Source: Planktothricoides raciborskii GIHE-MW2 (lineage in GTDB: Bacteria > Cyanobacteriota > Cyanobacteriia > Cyanobacteriales > Laspinemataceae). From it: a stretch of DNA of 64,000 bases. Position 1 is the first letter of the stretch. Each line of letters starts with the position of its first letter. The stretch is from NCBI RefSeq assembly GCF_040564635.1, contig NZ_CP159837.1, forward strand, positions 1,801,001 to 1,865,000. Direction: 5' to 3'. The position numbers were made by a program, and so were the translations under genes. Of this stretch, positions 52,081 through 63,922 are shown one piece after another. The notes beneath the pieces were generated by a model. It ran no database searches and had not been told where the DNA came from. It saw only the letters and a program-made list of their open reading frames with translations.

Positions 52081-53577
52081 ATGCCCTCAAAATTTGACGT
52101 TATCGTTATTGGCTCCGGGATCGGCGGACTTGTCACAGCCACCCAACTAGCTGCAAAAGGCGCACAAGTTCTTGTCTTAGAAAGCTACGTCATTCCCGGA
52201 GGCAGTTCTGGGTACTTTGAACGCAATGGCTACCACTTCGACGTAGGCGCCTCCATGATCTTTGGCTTTGGCAAACAAGGCACCACCAATTTGCTCACTC
52301 GTGCCTTAGATGCGGTCAATGTCAGCCTGGAAACCATCCCGGATCCGATCCAAATTGATTACCACCTGCCCAATGATTTGCGGGTGCAAGTCCACCGAGA
52401 CTATGAGAAATTTTTGCAAGAACTGGGAGATAAATTTCCCCAAGAACGCCAAGGGATCCGTAACTTTTATGACGAATGCTGGCAAGTGTTCAACTGCCTC
52501 AACGTGATGGAATTGTTATCCCTGGAAGAACTAGGCTATCTGACCCGCGTCTTTTTTCAACACCCTCTAGCTTGTTTGGGTTTGGTGAAATACCTGCCAA
52601 AAAACGTGGGAGATATCGCCCGCAAATATATTAAAGACCCAACGCTGCTGAAATTTATTGATATTGAGTGCTACTGCTGGTCAGTAGTCCCCGCAGATAT
52701 CACCCCCATGATTAATGCGGGAATGGTATTTTCTGACCGACATTATGGCGGGATTAACTATCCCAAAGGTGGGGTGGGGAAAATTGCCGAAAAACTGGTA
52801 GAAGGGTTAGAAAAACACGGGGGCAAAATTCAATATAAAGCCCGAGTCGATCGCATTCTCATGGAAAAAGGACGGGCAATCGGGGTGGAACTATCCAATG
52901 GAGAAATCTATTATGGCAAACGAATCGTTTCCAATGCGACTCGTTGGGATACTTTTGATAAGTTATTACCGGATACACCCCTGCCGAAAAAAGAACAAAC
53001 TTGGCGCGATCGCTACCAAGAATCTCCCAGCTTCCTCAGCTTACATTTAGGGGTAGAAAAATCTGTCATCCCCCCAGACACCGCTTGCCATCATATTCTC
53101 CTAGAAAACTGGCAACATATGCAAGACCCAGAAGGCACAATTTTTGTCTCAATTCCCACCTTACTCGATCCAGACTTAGCCCCAGAAGGATATCACATCA
53201 TCCATAGCTTTACCCCCGATTGGATCGCTCCCTGGAAAGGACTCTCTACCACCGAATATGAAGGCAAAAAAGAAACCGCTGCCGGACGAATCATCGAGCG
53301 ATTAGAAACTATTTTTCCTGGATTAGATGCCGGACTTGATTATATGGAAATCGGCACTCCTCGCACCCACCAAAAATTTTTAAATCGGCACAATGGCACC
53401 TATGGGCCAATTCCCCAGCGGAAACTTTTAGGCTTATTACCCATGCCATTTAATCGCACATCTATTCCGGGATTATATTGCGTGGGGGATAGCACATTTC
53501 CCGGCCAAGGTTTAAATGCCGTCGCCTTTTCTGGCTTTGCCTGCGCTCATCGCATCGCCGTTGATTTAGGCTTCTAG
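52081..53577 (+). CDS. crtH: Carotenoid (prolycopene) isomerase CrtH
   Basis: A 498-aa protein from the ATG at 52081. N-terminal FAD motif [19 protein letters not shown] (near 10-28), [21 protein letters not shown] and the C-terminal [21 protein letters not shown] are diagnostic. Converts poly-cis lycopene to the all-trans form for carotenoid synthesis in thylakoids. Single gene, ended by a strong hairpin. Possibly controlled by the promoter-terminator unit upstream. Confidence 0.95.
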   Translation: MPSKFDVIVIGSGIGGLVTATQLAAKGAQVLVLESYVIPGGSSGYFERNGYHFDVGASMIFGFGKQGTTNLLTRALDAVNVSLETIPDPIQIDYHLPNDLRVQVHRDYEKFLQELGDKFPQERQGIRNFYDECWQVFNCLNVMELLSLEELGYLTRVFFQHPLACLGLVKYLPKNVGDIARKYIKDPTLLKFIDIECYCWSVVPADITPMINAGMVFSDRHYGGINYPKGGVGKIAEKLVEGLEKHGGKIQYKARVDRILMEKGRAIGVELSNGEIYYGKRIVSNATRWDTFDKLLPDTPLPKKEQTWRDRYQESPSFLSLHLGVEKSVIPPDTACHHILLENWQHMQDPEGTIFVSIPTLLDPDLAPEGYHIIHSFTPDWIAPWKGLSTTEYEGKKETAAGRIIERLETIFPGLDAGLDYMEIGTPRTHQKFLNRHNGTYGPIPQRKLLGLLPMPFNRTSIPGLYCVGDSTFPGQGLNAVAFSGFACAHRIAVDLGF

Positions 53578-53600
53578 GGATATATCTATCAAGATATGTT

Positions 53601-53633
53601 TTATGTCAGGTGGACATTTGCCACCTGACATAA
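53601..53633 (+). terminator. Perfect hairpin after crtH
   Basis: TTATGTCAGGTGG and CCACCTGACATAA form a 13-bp perfect stem with a 7-base loop, 23 bp after the stop. There is no T-run, so termination is unsure; it may protect the mRNA 3' end. Confidence 0.5.
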
Positions 53634-53845
53634 CCATCATCCAAAATCAGGCGACGATCGATCGACGATCTACAGGCATTGATCCCAGCCGCATCCGTGA
53701 GCCTAGGGGAACAGGGAAGTTGAAGTAGCAAGTGCAACGACCTGAGATTTGAAGTAGGTTGCATCCAAGAAAAATGGATTCTCCAAGAAAACCTGTAACT
53801 ATTCGGAGTATCGTAAAGATAAGTTAACTTCTAAGCAATTACACC

Positions 53846-54322
53846 ATGAGTCTTGGTAATTTGCGCGATCTTTACCAGCAAGTTATTCTGGAGCGCTACA
53901 AAACCCCTCGGCATAAGGGGACAACAAGCCCGGTTCACTGTCGCCAACGCGGCCACAATCCCTCTTGTGGTGACACCATTGAGATCACAGTCCAGCTTAA
54001 TCAAGCGGGCGATCGCATCGAAGATGTGAAATTTGAAGGGGAAGGCTGTGCCATTTCAATGGCTTCTGCGGATCTGATGGCAGAAGCATTACAAGGAAAA
54101 ACCATCTCTGAAGCCCTGGAAATGGTCAAACGATTTCAAGGCATGATGAAAGGGGAGGGAGAATTTCCCAAAGAACACCGCAAGCTAAACGTCATGCAAG
54201 GAGTCGCTCAATTCCCTGTGCGGATTAAATGTGCTAATCTTTCTTGGCACGCTTTAAAAGCCGCCTTGGAATCGCCAAACCCTGACTCGGTTGAGTTTGT
54301 CAGCAACGAGACGGAAACTTGA
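53846..54322 (+). CDS. sufU: SufU-type Fe-S scaffold/sulfur transfer protein
   Basis: A 158-aa IscU-fold protein with C41 (NPSCGD), D43, C68 (GEGCAIS) and C129 (RIKCANLSW), plus the SufU-type insert around MMKGEGEFPKEHRKLNVM that separates it from IscU. Hands sulfur from a SufS-type desulfurase to cluster assembly. Its end overlaps the next reading frame. Confidence 0.94.
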   Translation: MSLGNLRDLYQQVILERYKTPRHKGTTSPVHCRQRGHNPSCGDTIEITVQLNQAGDRIEDVKFEGEGCAISMASADLMAEALQGKTISEALEMVKRFQGMMKGEGEFPKEHRKLNVMQGVAQFPVRIKCANLSWHALKAALESPNPDSVEFVSNETET

Positions 54323-54345
54323 GTAAAAAAATTCTTAAAATTCTT

Positions 54346-54870
54346 ATGATATCCAATGATCTGATTCTGATGGCTTCAAAGTGGGTGGGAATTGGCACCC
54401 TCGTTTTTGCGGTTTTGACCGGATTGAGCTTTATCCTCAGATGGGGATTTAGATTTCGCTTGGTGGGGATCACCAGTTTTATGGCTGTCCTGACGGGTGG
54501 ATTATTTGCCTTGGGGGTGAGCTTATATGTTCGCACGCCAATTCCTGGGGCGGTAAAGTTTTCTCTAGTTTACGATGATGCCGCCACTCAAGCGGTGATT
54601 GCTGTACCGGCGACGATTACTGAGTCAGAACTTGAGGCCACCCTGCGTCAAGCTGCGGCGGATCTTTATTCCCCCGGTCGTTTTAGTCGCAACGGGGAAG
54701 ATAAACTGACTATTCGGGCGCGAACCGTATTGCATCCTGAACCGGGTATTTCTGAGTTGCTTTATTTGGGTGAGGTGAAGCGATCGCTTGGCACTCGCGA
54801 TGACGATCAAATGGAGATTCAAATCTATCCGCAGAAAATGGCTTTACTCTCCAAAGCCCAAAAATCTTAA
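54346..54870 (+). CDS. ycf51: Ycf51 family membrane protein
   Basis: A 174-aa protein from the ATG at 54346; a TTG at 54319 and an ATG at 54370 are alternatives. Two transmembrane helices (IGTLVFAVLTGLSFIL, GITSFMAVLTGGLFALGVSLY), then RTPIPGAVKFSLVYDDAATQAVIAVPA and YLGEVKRSLG, typical of Ycf51 (DUF2518) of cyanobacteria and red-algal plastids. Function unknown. Likely co-transcribed with sufU. Confidence 0.88.
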   Translation: MISNDLILMASKWVGIGTLVFAVLTGLSFILRWGFRFRLVGITSFMAVLTGGLFALGVSLYVRTPIPGAVKFSLVYDDAATQAVIAVPATITESELEATLRQAAADLYSPGRFSRNGEDKLTIRARTVLHPEPGISELLYLGEVKRSLGTRDDDQMEIQIYPQKMALLSKAQKS

Positions 54871-54954
54871 AGCCATCAGGGAGCAATTTTGGCTAGTCTG
54901 CCAAGAAAAAAATCCGCAAAAAACCCATTTGCTTACATTACAGCTTATGTTAAA

Positions 54955-54990
54955 CCCCTGGCTTTTCTCAAAGCCAGGGGTGTAGTTTTT
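54955..54990 (+). terminator. Intrinsic terminator after ycf51
   Basis: CCCCTGGCTTT-TCTC-AAAGCCAGGGG, an 11-bp perfect stem, followed by TGTAGTTTTT. Ends the sufU-ycf51 unit. Confidence 0.88.
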
Positions 54991-55261
54991 GTCAGGGGAT
55001 CCGTCATGGCCATCAGCCAATGAAGAAAAGGAGATGGTTTGGCAAATGCAGCCCCATAGATAGTTAAAGATAGCAGCGGCAGTATTTTGCGGATTTTTAG
55101 TTTTAGCAAATTGACTGGGCTGGATTTTTCCAGTTTTAATAAAATTTAAATAAAATTTATTTTATATTCGTAAATTAAATTTGCTTAACTTTGCCAAAAC
55201 CTATCTAAAATTAAAAGTTTTTTTCTCCTACAGGTGTTAATTCCGGAAAAATTTTTCAGTT

Positions 55262-55289
55262 TTGCATAACCAATGACTGTAGATATAAT
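55262..55289 (+). promoter_or_regulatory. Promoter of the structured leader
   Basis: TTGCAT (55262-55267), 16-bp spacer, TATAAT (55284-55289). Transcription would begin near 55296 and run into the hairpins below. The region 54991-55261 is AT-rich without a gene. Confidence 0.65.
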
Positions 55290-55296
55290 AAGAGTA

Positions 55297-55460
55297 AAGG
55301 TGTGTAGTGTTTAGACCGCAGAATTCTATCCGCATAGATAGATGCGGGCAAAGCCTACACAGGCTTGGTTCTGGCCAAGTGTGTGTTGTGTGATTTCTCT
55401 AATTCAAACAAAAAGTTGAGAGACCCTCACTGCCAGGTAAGAGCTTCTCAACCACAGCAA
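55297..55460 (+). ncRNA. Candidate structured RNA / long leader
   Basis: Successive stems: CCGCAT/ATGCGG (55330-55335, 55342-55347), AAGCCT/AGGCTT (55351-55356, 55361-55366), an alternative CTTGG/CCAAG (55364-55368, 55375-55379) that excludes the previous one, and GTTGAGA/TCTCAAC (55415-55421, 55446-55452). No open frame with support. It is either an independent RNA or the start of a ~540-nt leader of the exported protein at 55839. No Rfam family is recognised. Confidence 0.5.
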
Positions 55461-55504
55461 CGATGGCTTTTTGGCGATCGCTGCTAATAATGTAGATAGA
55501 TGCA

Positions 55505-55625
55505 CCTGATGTTTGATAAATCCCTGATGAGTTGACTCCCTGATGTTGTGTACCCTGATGGTTTTATTCCCTGATGATAATGCACCCTGATGGTTTAGTC
55601 CCTGATGGTTCAAGTCCCTGATGGC
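55505..55625. repeat. Eight CCTGATG repeats with ~16-bp spacing
   Basis: CCTGATG recurs eight times at 15-17-bp intervals, usually as TCCCTGATGRTT. Variable 9-bp stretches lie between. Too short for a CRISPR; looks like a cyanobacterial short tandem repeat or clustered protein/RNA-binding motif. Confidence 0.8.
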
Positions 55626-55778
55626 TCAGGATCCTCTCCCCAAACAAGAAGGATTGGTGCAAGATTGTGGAAACAGAGATCCGTCATTGAAGACAGTTCA
55701 GTTTCAACAGGCTTGGCCTGTATGTGTCCATTATTAACGGCTGAGTGGTCAAACCACAAGAGGTCTATTGCAAAGGCC

Positions 55779-55810
55779 CACTTTTGAAGATTGCAATTGC
55801 TTCAAAAGTG
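55779..55810 (+). promoter_or_regulatory. Leader hairpin just before the exported small protein gene
   Basis: CACTTTTGAAG pairs with CTTCAAAAGTG (11-bp perfect stem, 10-base loop), followed by ACATTTTTAG and the ribosome site GGAAAGCAGGG. Could act as attenuator or protect translation control. A second stem GTGGT/ACCAC lies at 55745-55757. Confidence 0.5.
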
Positions 55811-55838
55811 ACATTTTTAGGAAAGCAGGGTACATCTC

Positions 55839-56072
55839 ATGAAAAAGAATATTCTCGTAGTTGCGGCGCTTATCTCCGCCAGCTTTGCCATATTTAACCT
55901 TGGCAGTGCCAGTGCGAATCCGCTCAAAGCATCGGCTTCAGGTTTTGCCTGGGAAAAATCCTCTGAAATGCTCCAAAATAGTCGTTCTCAAGGAACGAAA
56001 GAGAGCGATAAGCAAGGATACACTGGAACTGATGAGGATGGCGATACAGAGGAGATTCAAACGAAATCATAG
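55839..56072 (+). CDS. Small exported protein
   Basis: A 77-aa precursor. Signal peptide MKKNILVVAALISASFAIFNLGSASA, cleavage likely after ASA or SAN. The mature ~50 residues are polar and acidic (EKSSEMLQNSRSQGTKESDKQGYTGTDEDGDTEEIQ) without cysteines, probably disordered. Family unknown. It lies behind a long structured leader, suggesting tight regulation. Confidence 0.62.
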   Translation: MKKNILVVAALISASFAIFNLGSASANPLKASASGFAWEKSSEMLQNSRSQGTKESDKQGYTGTDEDGDTEEIQTKS

Positions 56073-56238
56073 GTTAATCACCGTGAGAGTAATTCGCCAG
56101 CCAGCGCGGAAATAATCTGAAAATATATTTTTCAGGTGGGTAGAACTTCCCCAGCAATTGCTGATGCCAAGCCTTCCATTGCTGCTCTGTTCTACCCCTC
56201 TGGCTATCTGTAATCACAAACCCGTGGCATCATCGACC

Positions 56239-56796
56239 ATGACTATTACAAGACAACGAGCAACCATCAAAACCCAAGGCAGACGTCAAGCAACTGCCAA
56301 AGAAAGAGAACTGATCCATTTACTAGCAAATTTGGGTTGTTCTCTGTCGAGATATGGCTTTCAACACGCCACCAAGAAAGGGGAAATTCCGCCCGAAGAG
56401 CGGTTGCGTTTGGCCGAATGGCACTATCTTCGAGTGCAACAAATTCGCCGAATTGAGCGCAGTTTAGAGCCTGTGGCCACCCTAAAGCGAGTTTACTTTA
56501 AAAGTGACTTGAGTCCCCGCCGTCTGAAATCCTTAAAGCTGGTCTGGGTAGAAGACGACCGAGAAAAAGTGAAACGGATTAATCCAGAATTGGATGACAT
56601 CCTCACTTTAGCCTTGGATCGAGGAGACACGCTCAAACAGGTGTTTTATATTCTCGAAGTGGGCGATCGCTTATTTTCTCGGACACCCCAACGAGGCAAA
56701 GTGCCGCTTTGGGTTAAAGAATGGGAAGATTCTGATTACGATATCAATTTTTTCCCCCCTTCTTTCCCCGACTGGGCGCAGATTGTGGACGATTAA
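56239..56796 (+). CDS. Conserved-looking cyanobacterial protein of unknown function
   Basis: A 185-aa protein from the ATG at 56239; an upstream TTG at 56158 would add 27 residues of poor quality. Strongly basic N-terminus (TITRQRATIKTQGRRQATAKERELIHLLANLGCSLSRYGFQHATKKGE) then helical SLEPVATLKRVYF and a C-terminal WVKEWEDSDYDINFFPPSFPDWAQIV. Possible nucleic-acid or ribosome contact; no family recognised. Confidence 0.62.
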   Translation: MTITRQRATIKTQGRRQATAKERELIHLLANLGCSLSRYGFQHATKKGEIPPEERLRLAEWHYLRVQQIRRIERSLEPVATLKRVYFKSDLSPRRLKSLKLVWVEDDREKVKRINPELDDILTLALDRGDTLKQVFYILEVGDRLFSRTPQRGKVPLWVKEWEDSDYDINFFPPSFPDWAQIVDD

Positions 56797-57058
56797 ATCA
56801 AGTAACTCGCTGGGGATTTTTCATCAAGATGGTCGCATCTACATCCAGAAAAACCAGGGCATCCAGAAAAACCAGGGCTGCTCAATGGACGGTTCCCCGA
56901 CCTAGGGGTTCGCCTTGGGTCGGGCAATCGGACAAAATCATTTTTATCTTGTATCTTTATCTTGATCAATGCGATCGCTATTCCTCGGAATCCAAAAATG
57001 ATTCGACCGGGCGATCGCATTGATTTATGCATCTAGGACTGACGCTGAAACCGGGTGT

Positions 57059-59827
57059 CTAGGATGTAAGGGATAACTCAGCACTGAGCATTGGTTCTCC
57101 GGGAACGCGCTGAATCAAAAATCCTAATTTTTTGCCAATATGCTGCATCACGAAATTATGTCGGAGAATTTCCGCCCGGATCACGGATAAATTTTCTGCC
57201 CGACCAATAGAAATCAGTTGGCGCAAGAACTCAGTCCCCAACCCTTGTCCTTGGAACGGATCGCTGACCAACACAGCAAACTCCGCCTCTTCTTTGTTGC
57301 TGTGCAATTTGGATAATCGACTAATTCCCAAAATTTCAGGTTCCTGGGTTTCCGGATGCCGCCGCACCCCAATCAAGGCAATTTCGCGATCGTAGTCAAT
57401 ACAACAAATCCGGGACAAGCGTTGGTGGGCGAACAAACGACTGGTTTTAAGAATTTGCGCGTAGCGCAAATACAAACTGCGTTCTGAGAGAGTTTCATGG
57501 AACTTCTGCACCATCGGCTCATCTTCGGGTCGGATTGGCCGAATCTTCACTTCTTGCCCGTTCTTGAGCGTAATCTTGGTGATATATTGATTCGGATAAG
57601 GACGAATCGCGGGTTTGGGGATTTGGTCTTCGGTGATATCCAGGTCGTGAAGCAGTACGCGGGCATCCAAGGCCACTAGACCAGCCTCAGAAACCAACAA
57701 AGGATTAATATCAATCTCTTTAATCAAAGGATGCTCAACGATCAGTTGAGAAAATTGCACCATCAGCCCTTCGAGGGCTTTTAGATCCACGGGTTTCCGT
57801 CCGCGCACTCCTTGAAGAGCCTTATAGATTTTGGTTTGTTCCATCATCCGCCGCGCCAAGGTACTGTTGAGTGGTGGCAACCCTAAAGCCCGATCTTTAA
57901 ACACTTCCACCAGTTGTCCCCCAGAGCCAAACAGCATCACTGGGCCAAATTGAGGATCGAGACTACTGCCTAAAATCAGTTCATAGCTATCTTTGAGTTT
58001 GATCATCCGTTGCACGGTGACACCTTGGAAATGCTCGGCACCGACTTTTTCCGTCACAGAGGTTTCAATTGCCCGATAGGCGTGTTGGACTTCTTCGGCA
58101 TCCACCAGATCCAACCGGACTCCACCGACATCAGTTTTATGGGTGATGGTTTCCGAGAAAATTTTCAACACCACCGGATAACCCATTTGCTCGGCCATTT
58201 CTACGGCTTCCGCTTCACTGGTGGCCAAGCGGGTTTCCACAATGGGAATATCGTAAGTGGCGAGTAGCTGCTTGGATTCAAATTCTGTCAGGAGAAACCG
58301 ACCGGCGGCTTGTGCTTTTTGAATAATGGCGGCAGCGCGATCGCAACTGGGATATTCTTCCGCATTCTGGGCTAAAGAAGGGGTATCATAAATTCCCTTC
58401 AAGTTGTAGCTATATTGCCACATATAATTAAAAATCCGCACCGCCGTATCTGGGTAAGGAAAAGTGGGAATATTGGCCTGGTTGAGAATTTTGGTTCCTG
58501 CCGACACCTCGGCACCCCCCATCCAACTGGCCAGCACTGGTTTACGTTTTGCTGACCCGGTTAGCTTTTGAACGCATTGTTTTAAGGTTTCAGCGGTCTG
58601 AGTCGGATCGGTCATGGCTTGGGGGGTTAAAATTACCAGCAAGCCATCACTATTGGGATCCTGTGCGGCAATTTCTAGGGTTTTGGCATAGCGGTCTGGA
58701 TCCGCATCTCCCAAAATGTCAATGGGATTATTGTGACTCCAATGAGTCGGCAGAATTTTATTCAGAGAGGCGATCGTTTCTGGGGATAACTCAGCCAAAG
58801 CACCATCTTCACTGATCAGGGTATCGGTAGTCAGCACTCCCGGCCCGCCCGCATTGGTAATAATCGTCAAACGCTGGCCTGTGGGTCGATCTTGCTTGGC
58901 CAGCAACTCCGCCATAGAGAATAGATGGGCGATATGATACACCCGCAATACCCCACAACGACGAAATGCGGCATTGAGCACTTCATCACTGCCGGTCAAT
59001 GCGCCGGTATGAGATGCCGCCGCTTTGGCCGCCGCTTCGGTTCGACCGGCTTTAATTACGATAATAGGTTTGCTTAAGGCGACCTCCCGCGCGGCGGACA
59101 AAAATGACCGAGCATTGCCGACGGATTCCATGTAAATGACGATGCTGCTGGTGCGGGGATCGTCCCCTAGGTAATAAATTAAATCTCCCCAGTCTAGGTC
59201 TAACATCGAACCAATGGAAATAAAGGCACTAAAGCCAAAGTTTTCTTGTAAACTCCAATCCAAAATGGAGGTACAAAGGGCGCCACTTTGAGAGATAAAT
59301 CCTACATTTCCCGGACGGGCGATCGTGCTGGCAAAGGTCGCATTCAGTCCGATTAAAGGGTTCATTACCCCCAGGCAATTTGGCCCAATAATTCGCAGAT
59401 TGCCCCGCCGAGCATTGGCGAGGATCTGCTGTTCCAGTTTCACTCCTTGGTCGCCAATTTCTTTGAACCCGGCAGAGATAATAATTGCCCCTTTGACTCC
59501 GGCGGCGACGCATTCATTGATGATTCCCGGTATGGTTGGAGCCGGAGTGGCAATTATTACTAAATCTACTTGTTCCGGAACCGCACTAATATTTGGATAA
59601 GCTTTGATGCCTAATACATTTTTCCGCTTGGGATTGACGGGAAAAATTGTGCCGCCAAATGGACTACTGAGTAAGTTCCACATGACGGTTCTGCCCACAC
59701 TATCGGGAGTTTCTGTGGCGCCAATTACCGCTACGGTTTTTGGCGCAAAAATTGCATCGAGGGGCTGTTTTTCATAACCCAATATATTATGAGCAGGATC
59801 GGCAGTTGCCATCTTTAATATTTCCAT
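57059..59827 (-). CDS. ADP-forming acyl-CoA synthetase - GNAT acetyltransferase fusion
   Basis: A 922-aa protein. CoA-binding domain (~20-150, [17 protein letters not shown]), succinyl-CoA-ligase-like domain with phospho-His H273 (ASHTGALTG), ATP-grasp domain (~500-720, [31 protein letters not shown]), and C-terminal GNAT (~760-920, [16 protein letters not shown]). Architecture of Pat/PatZ-like protein lysine acetyltransferases, here with the synthetase active-site His retained, so acyl-CoA synthetase activity is possible. Confidence 0.93.
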   Translation of the reverse strand: MEILKMATADPAHNILGYEKQPLDAIFAPKTVAVIGATETPDSVGRTVMWNLLSSPFGGTIFPVNPKRKNVLGIKAYPNISAVPEQVDLVIIATPAPTIPGIINECVAAGVKGAIIISAGFKEIGDQGVKLEQQILANARRGNLRIIGPNCLGVMNPLIGLNATFASTIARPGNVGFISQSGALCTSILDWSLQENFGFSAFISIGSMLDLDWGDLIYYLGDDPRTSSIVIYMESVGNARSFLSAAREVALSKPIIVIKAGRTEAAAKAAASHTGALTGSDEVLNAAFRRCGVLRVYHIAHLFSMAELLAKQDRPTGQRLTIITNAGGPGVLTTDTLISEDGALAELSPETIASLNKILPTHWSHNNPIDILGDADPDRYAKTLEIAAQDPNSDGLLVILTPQAMTDPTQTAETLKQCVQKLTGSAKRKPVLASWMGGAEVSAGTKILNQANIPTFPYPDTAVRIFNYMWQYSYNLKGIYDTPSLAQNAEEYPSCDRAAAIIQKAQAAGRFLLTEFESKQLLATYDIPIVETRLATSEAEAVEMAEQMGYPVVLKIFSETITHKTDVGGVRLDLVDAEEVQHAYRAIETSVTEKVGAEHFQGVTVQRMIKLKDSYELILGSSLDPQFGPVMLFGSGGQLVEVFKDRALGLPPLNSTLARRMMEQTKIYKALQGVRGRKPVDLKALEGLMVQFSQLIVEHPLIKEIDINPLLVSEAGLVALDARVLLHDLDITEDQIPKPAIRPYPNQYITKITLKNGQEVKIRPIRPEDEPMVQKFHETLSERSLYLRYAQILKTSRLFAHQRLSRICCIDYDREIALIGVRRHPETQEPEILGISRLSKLHSNKEEAEFAVLVSDPFQGQGLGTEFLRQLISIGRAENLSVIRAEILRHNFVMQHIGKKLGFLIQRVPGEPMLSAELSLTS

Positions 59828-59869
59828 TATTTAGCTCCAAATAACTGAATTATCTGCTGATAATTTCAT

Positions 59870-60518
59870 CAAATATTGATCGTTTTTTGGCGATATCCGC
59901 TAGACTCTATCCACACTTTTTTCACCCCAATAAATGGGTAATAAGATGTATTTTGGGGTGGGTTCAATGCTGACCAGACTATATCAGTAACTCCATGATT
60001 ATTTGACCCATCATTTGAGATGGTGGTTCCAATCATCTTTAATCTTAAAGACATTAGCTAGACATAAAAAGCTGATCGACGATCAGCGCGATCGCCGATG
60101 ATGTTGAAGATGATGTTGAAGTTTTCCCTCCCCCCAATCCACCTTAATCAGGGGGCAGGGGTGTGATGTCATTATTTGTGAATAATGCTTATCGGTTTGG
60201 CTAAGGGGTTGCCGTGAAGAACCTAACAGAATTTTTCTCTCAGGTTCGGATGAGCAAATTTTGGATCGATCGCCCTTGGTTTAGCCCGTATTATTGAAGA
60301 CTTTGGTTTACACAAAATAAGCGAATTCACCGTTGGCGATCGAGACTACCGATATTTTTACCGATATTGTGATCCGAGGAAGAGGTACTGCTATTCTAGC
60401 GTATCGATATGTAAAATTACTCAGAAAGAGATACATTTTCGCCGAAGGGGGAGATCCGGGGCAGTGATCGCCCGTTCGCGCAGGATCCCCCCTTCGGCGA
60501 ATCGCGAGAATCGCCTAT
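59870..60518. other. Intergenic, 650 bp, no gene supported
   Basis: Contains GATGATGTTGAA twice in tandem (~60097-60120), HIP1 sites, and an inverted repeat CGCCGAAGGGGGAGATCC / GGATCCCCCCTTCGGCG (~60439-60500) that could end transcription of the amidase gene. No convincing frame or RNA. Confidence 0.55.
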
Positions 60519-61922
60519 TTAAATTAACCCCGCAGACTCATAGAGTCTTCGCATCAACGCCATAATCTTTTTCCCATATTGCAAATCCACAGACCAGCGA
60601 CCACTGAGTTGATCCACTAAAGGGGCAACTCCTCGCGTGACAAACCGAAATCGCGGATCTACGACGTCTTGAACCAAAGGTTCAGTGCTGGCATAAGCTT
60701 TTAACCGTTGAATATGGGCTCTCACACCAATTCGTGCACTGGGGAAAGAGGCAGATGCAGTGGCTCCACCGATCGCACCTAAACTGGCAAAATTATTTTG
60801 ATTCGGAGTAATGTCCCCACCAAAGCGGAGAAAATCCGTTTCTAAACACATTTGACAGAAAGCGATGTCATAATTTACCCCCTCAATACTGCCTTCTTCT
60901 CGATAAATTTTTGAGAGGTCGGGAAACTGATTAATTGCCGCTTCATTGTTACTTTTTAAGAACATCATTAGCTGAACTTCTGAGGTGTTGCCATGCCCCA
61001 TGATGCGATCAAAGGCTCCTGGACATATCTGCACAATAGATCGCAGCAAGACAGTTCTTGTGTCAGCATTCCAGCCAACAGATATGGAAAAATCACGAAG
61101 TTCAACTGCCCTAATATAAACAATATTTTTGTAAGTGATCCGACGAATCTCAGTGACCTGAGAAATATTCACTCCCAAGCTATCCGCTAAATCAATGGGA
61201 ATAAACGCATTGCCATTCACAACAATGCCGCCTTCCCCATAGATTTGACCATTAATATTGATATTAATTCGGCTATAAGTAGGTGTGGGTGTGGGCGTCG
61301 GTGTGGGCGTCGGTGTGGGCGTCGGTGTGGGCGTCGGTGTGGGCGTCGGTGTGGGGGCTGGAGTAGCCCCACTCCAAGCGATCAGTCCCTCGGCAAGTCC
61401 GATCGCAAAGTCTCGACGGCGGTTTTGCAGTAAAAAGCGATCGTCTGGGTTGGTAATATAGCCCAGTTCGATCAACAGCGATGAGACACTCACCCATCGA
61501 CAAAAGGCCAAACTACCCAAACCAGACATGGTGTCTGCAAAAACCCCTTGACTGGGCAGTTGTGGCACCCGTCGCAATAAGGCCAGCAGGAGATTTTGGG
61601 CGTCTTGTCTTCTTTGGGTGTTGTTGGCAATATGATAAACTCTGGCCCCACGGGTGGCGGGAGTGGACGCCGACCCTAAGTGAATTTCTAAGGCTACATC
61701 CCCAGTTCTAGCCCTGGAGTTGATCCAATAAATGGATTGTTCCATACTCAGGTCATCGGGAACCGATAAAACTTCTATCCGGCGCGATCGCAGTTCGGCC
61801 ACAACCATATCTCGCAGCAAGATCATTTCCTGGGCTTCCGTGGTGCCACCAGCGATCGCACCGGGATCGATCGTCCCATTTTCATAACCCCCATGACCCG
61901 CTGAAATAAAAATTCGTCCCAT
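60519..61922 (-). CDS. N-acetylmuramoyl-L-alanine amidase with Pro-Thr linker and glucosaminidase-like domain
   Basis: A 467-aa protein. Amidase_3 domain (1-185) with zinc ligands H10 (SAGHGG), E29 and H81 (EIHLGS) and catalytic E152 (LIELGY). A Pro-Thr repeat linker (~190-218) follows, then a small strand-rich domain (~220-300) and a C-terminal lysozyme/glucosaminidase-like region (~320-467) with YDIAFCQMCLETDFL and NNFASLGAIGG. Would cut both peptide and sugar links of peptidoglycan. No signal peptide is visible, so export must use another route. Confidence 0.9.
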   Translation of the reverse strand: MGRIFISAGHGGYENGTIDPGAIAGGTTEAQEMILLRDMVVAELRSRRIEVLSVPDDLSMEQSIYWINSRARTGDVALEIHLGSASTPATRGARVYHIANNTQRRQDAQNLLLALLRRVPQLPSQGVFADTMSGLGSLAFCRWVSVSSLLIELGYITNPDDRFLLQNRRRDFAIGLAEGLIAWSGATPAPTPTPTPTPTPTPTPTPTPTPTPTPTYSRINININGQIYGEGGIVVNGNAFIPIDLADSLGVNISQVTEIRRITYKNIVYIRAVELRDFSISVGWNADTRTVLLRSIVQICPGAFDRIMGHGNTSEVQLMMFLKSNNEAAINQFPDLSKIYREEGSIEGVNYDIAFCQMCLETDFLRFGGDITPNQNNFASLGAIGGATASASFPSARIGVRAHIQRLKAYASTEPLVQDVVDPRFRFVTRGVAPLVDQLSGRWSVDLQYGKKIMALMRRLYESAGLI

Positions 61923-63742
<1,820 letters not shown>

Positions 63743-63784
63743 TTTTATTTGCTGTTGACCGTTGAAGCTCAATGGTTATTTGTT

Positions 63785-63898
63785 GGCAAGTTGGCAAGTT
63801 GGCAAGTTGGCAAGTTGGCAAGTTGTTTGCTATCTCAAACCAATGACGAATAACGAATAACAGTCAACGGTCAACCGTCAACGGTCAACCGTCAATCA
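63785..63898. repeat. Short tandem repeats between ATP synthase beta and epsilon genes
   Basis: GGCAAGTT is repeated five times (63785-63824, 8-bp period). Then CAACGGTCAACCGT blocks (63866-63898) alternate in inverted form. Slippage-type repeats; non-coding. Confidence 0.88.
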
Positions 63899-63922
63899 TT
63901 GACAATCAATCCTCGATAAATT

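Noticed and set aside
55505-55625. Mini-CRISPR from CCTGATG repeats
   Set aside because: The 7-bp repeat with 8-10-bp gaps is far too short, and no cas genes are seen.
55590-55660. tRNA-like GGTTCAAGTCC
   Set aside because: It is one unit of the CCTGATG repeat; no acceptor or anticodon stem can be formed.
61245-61433. Cys-Gly-Arg repeat protein on the plus strand
   Set aside because: It is the reverse reading of the Pro-Thr linker of the amidase gene.
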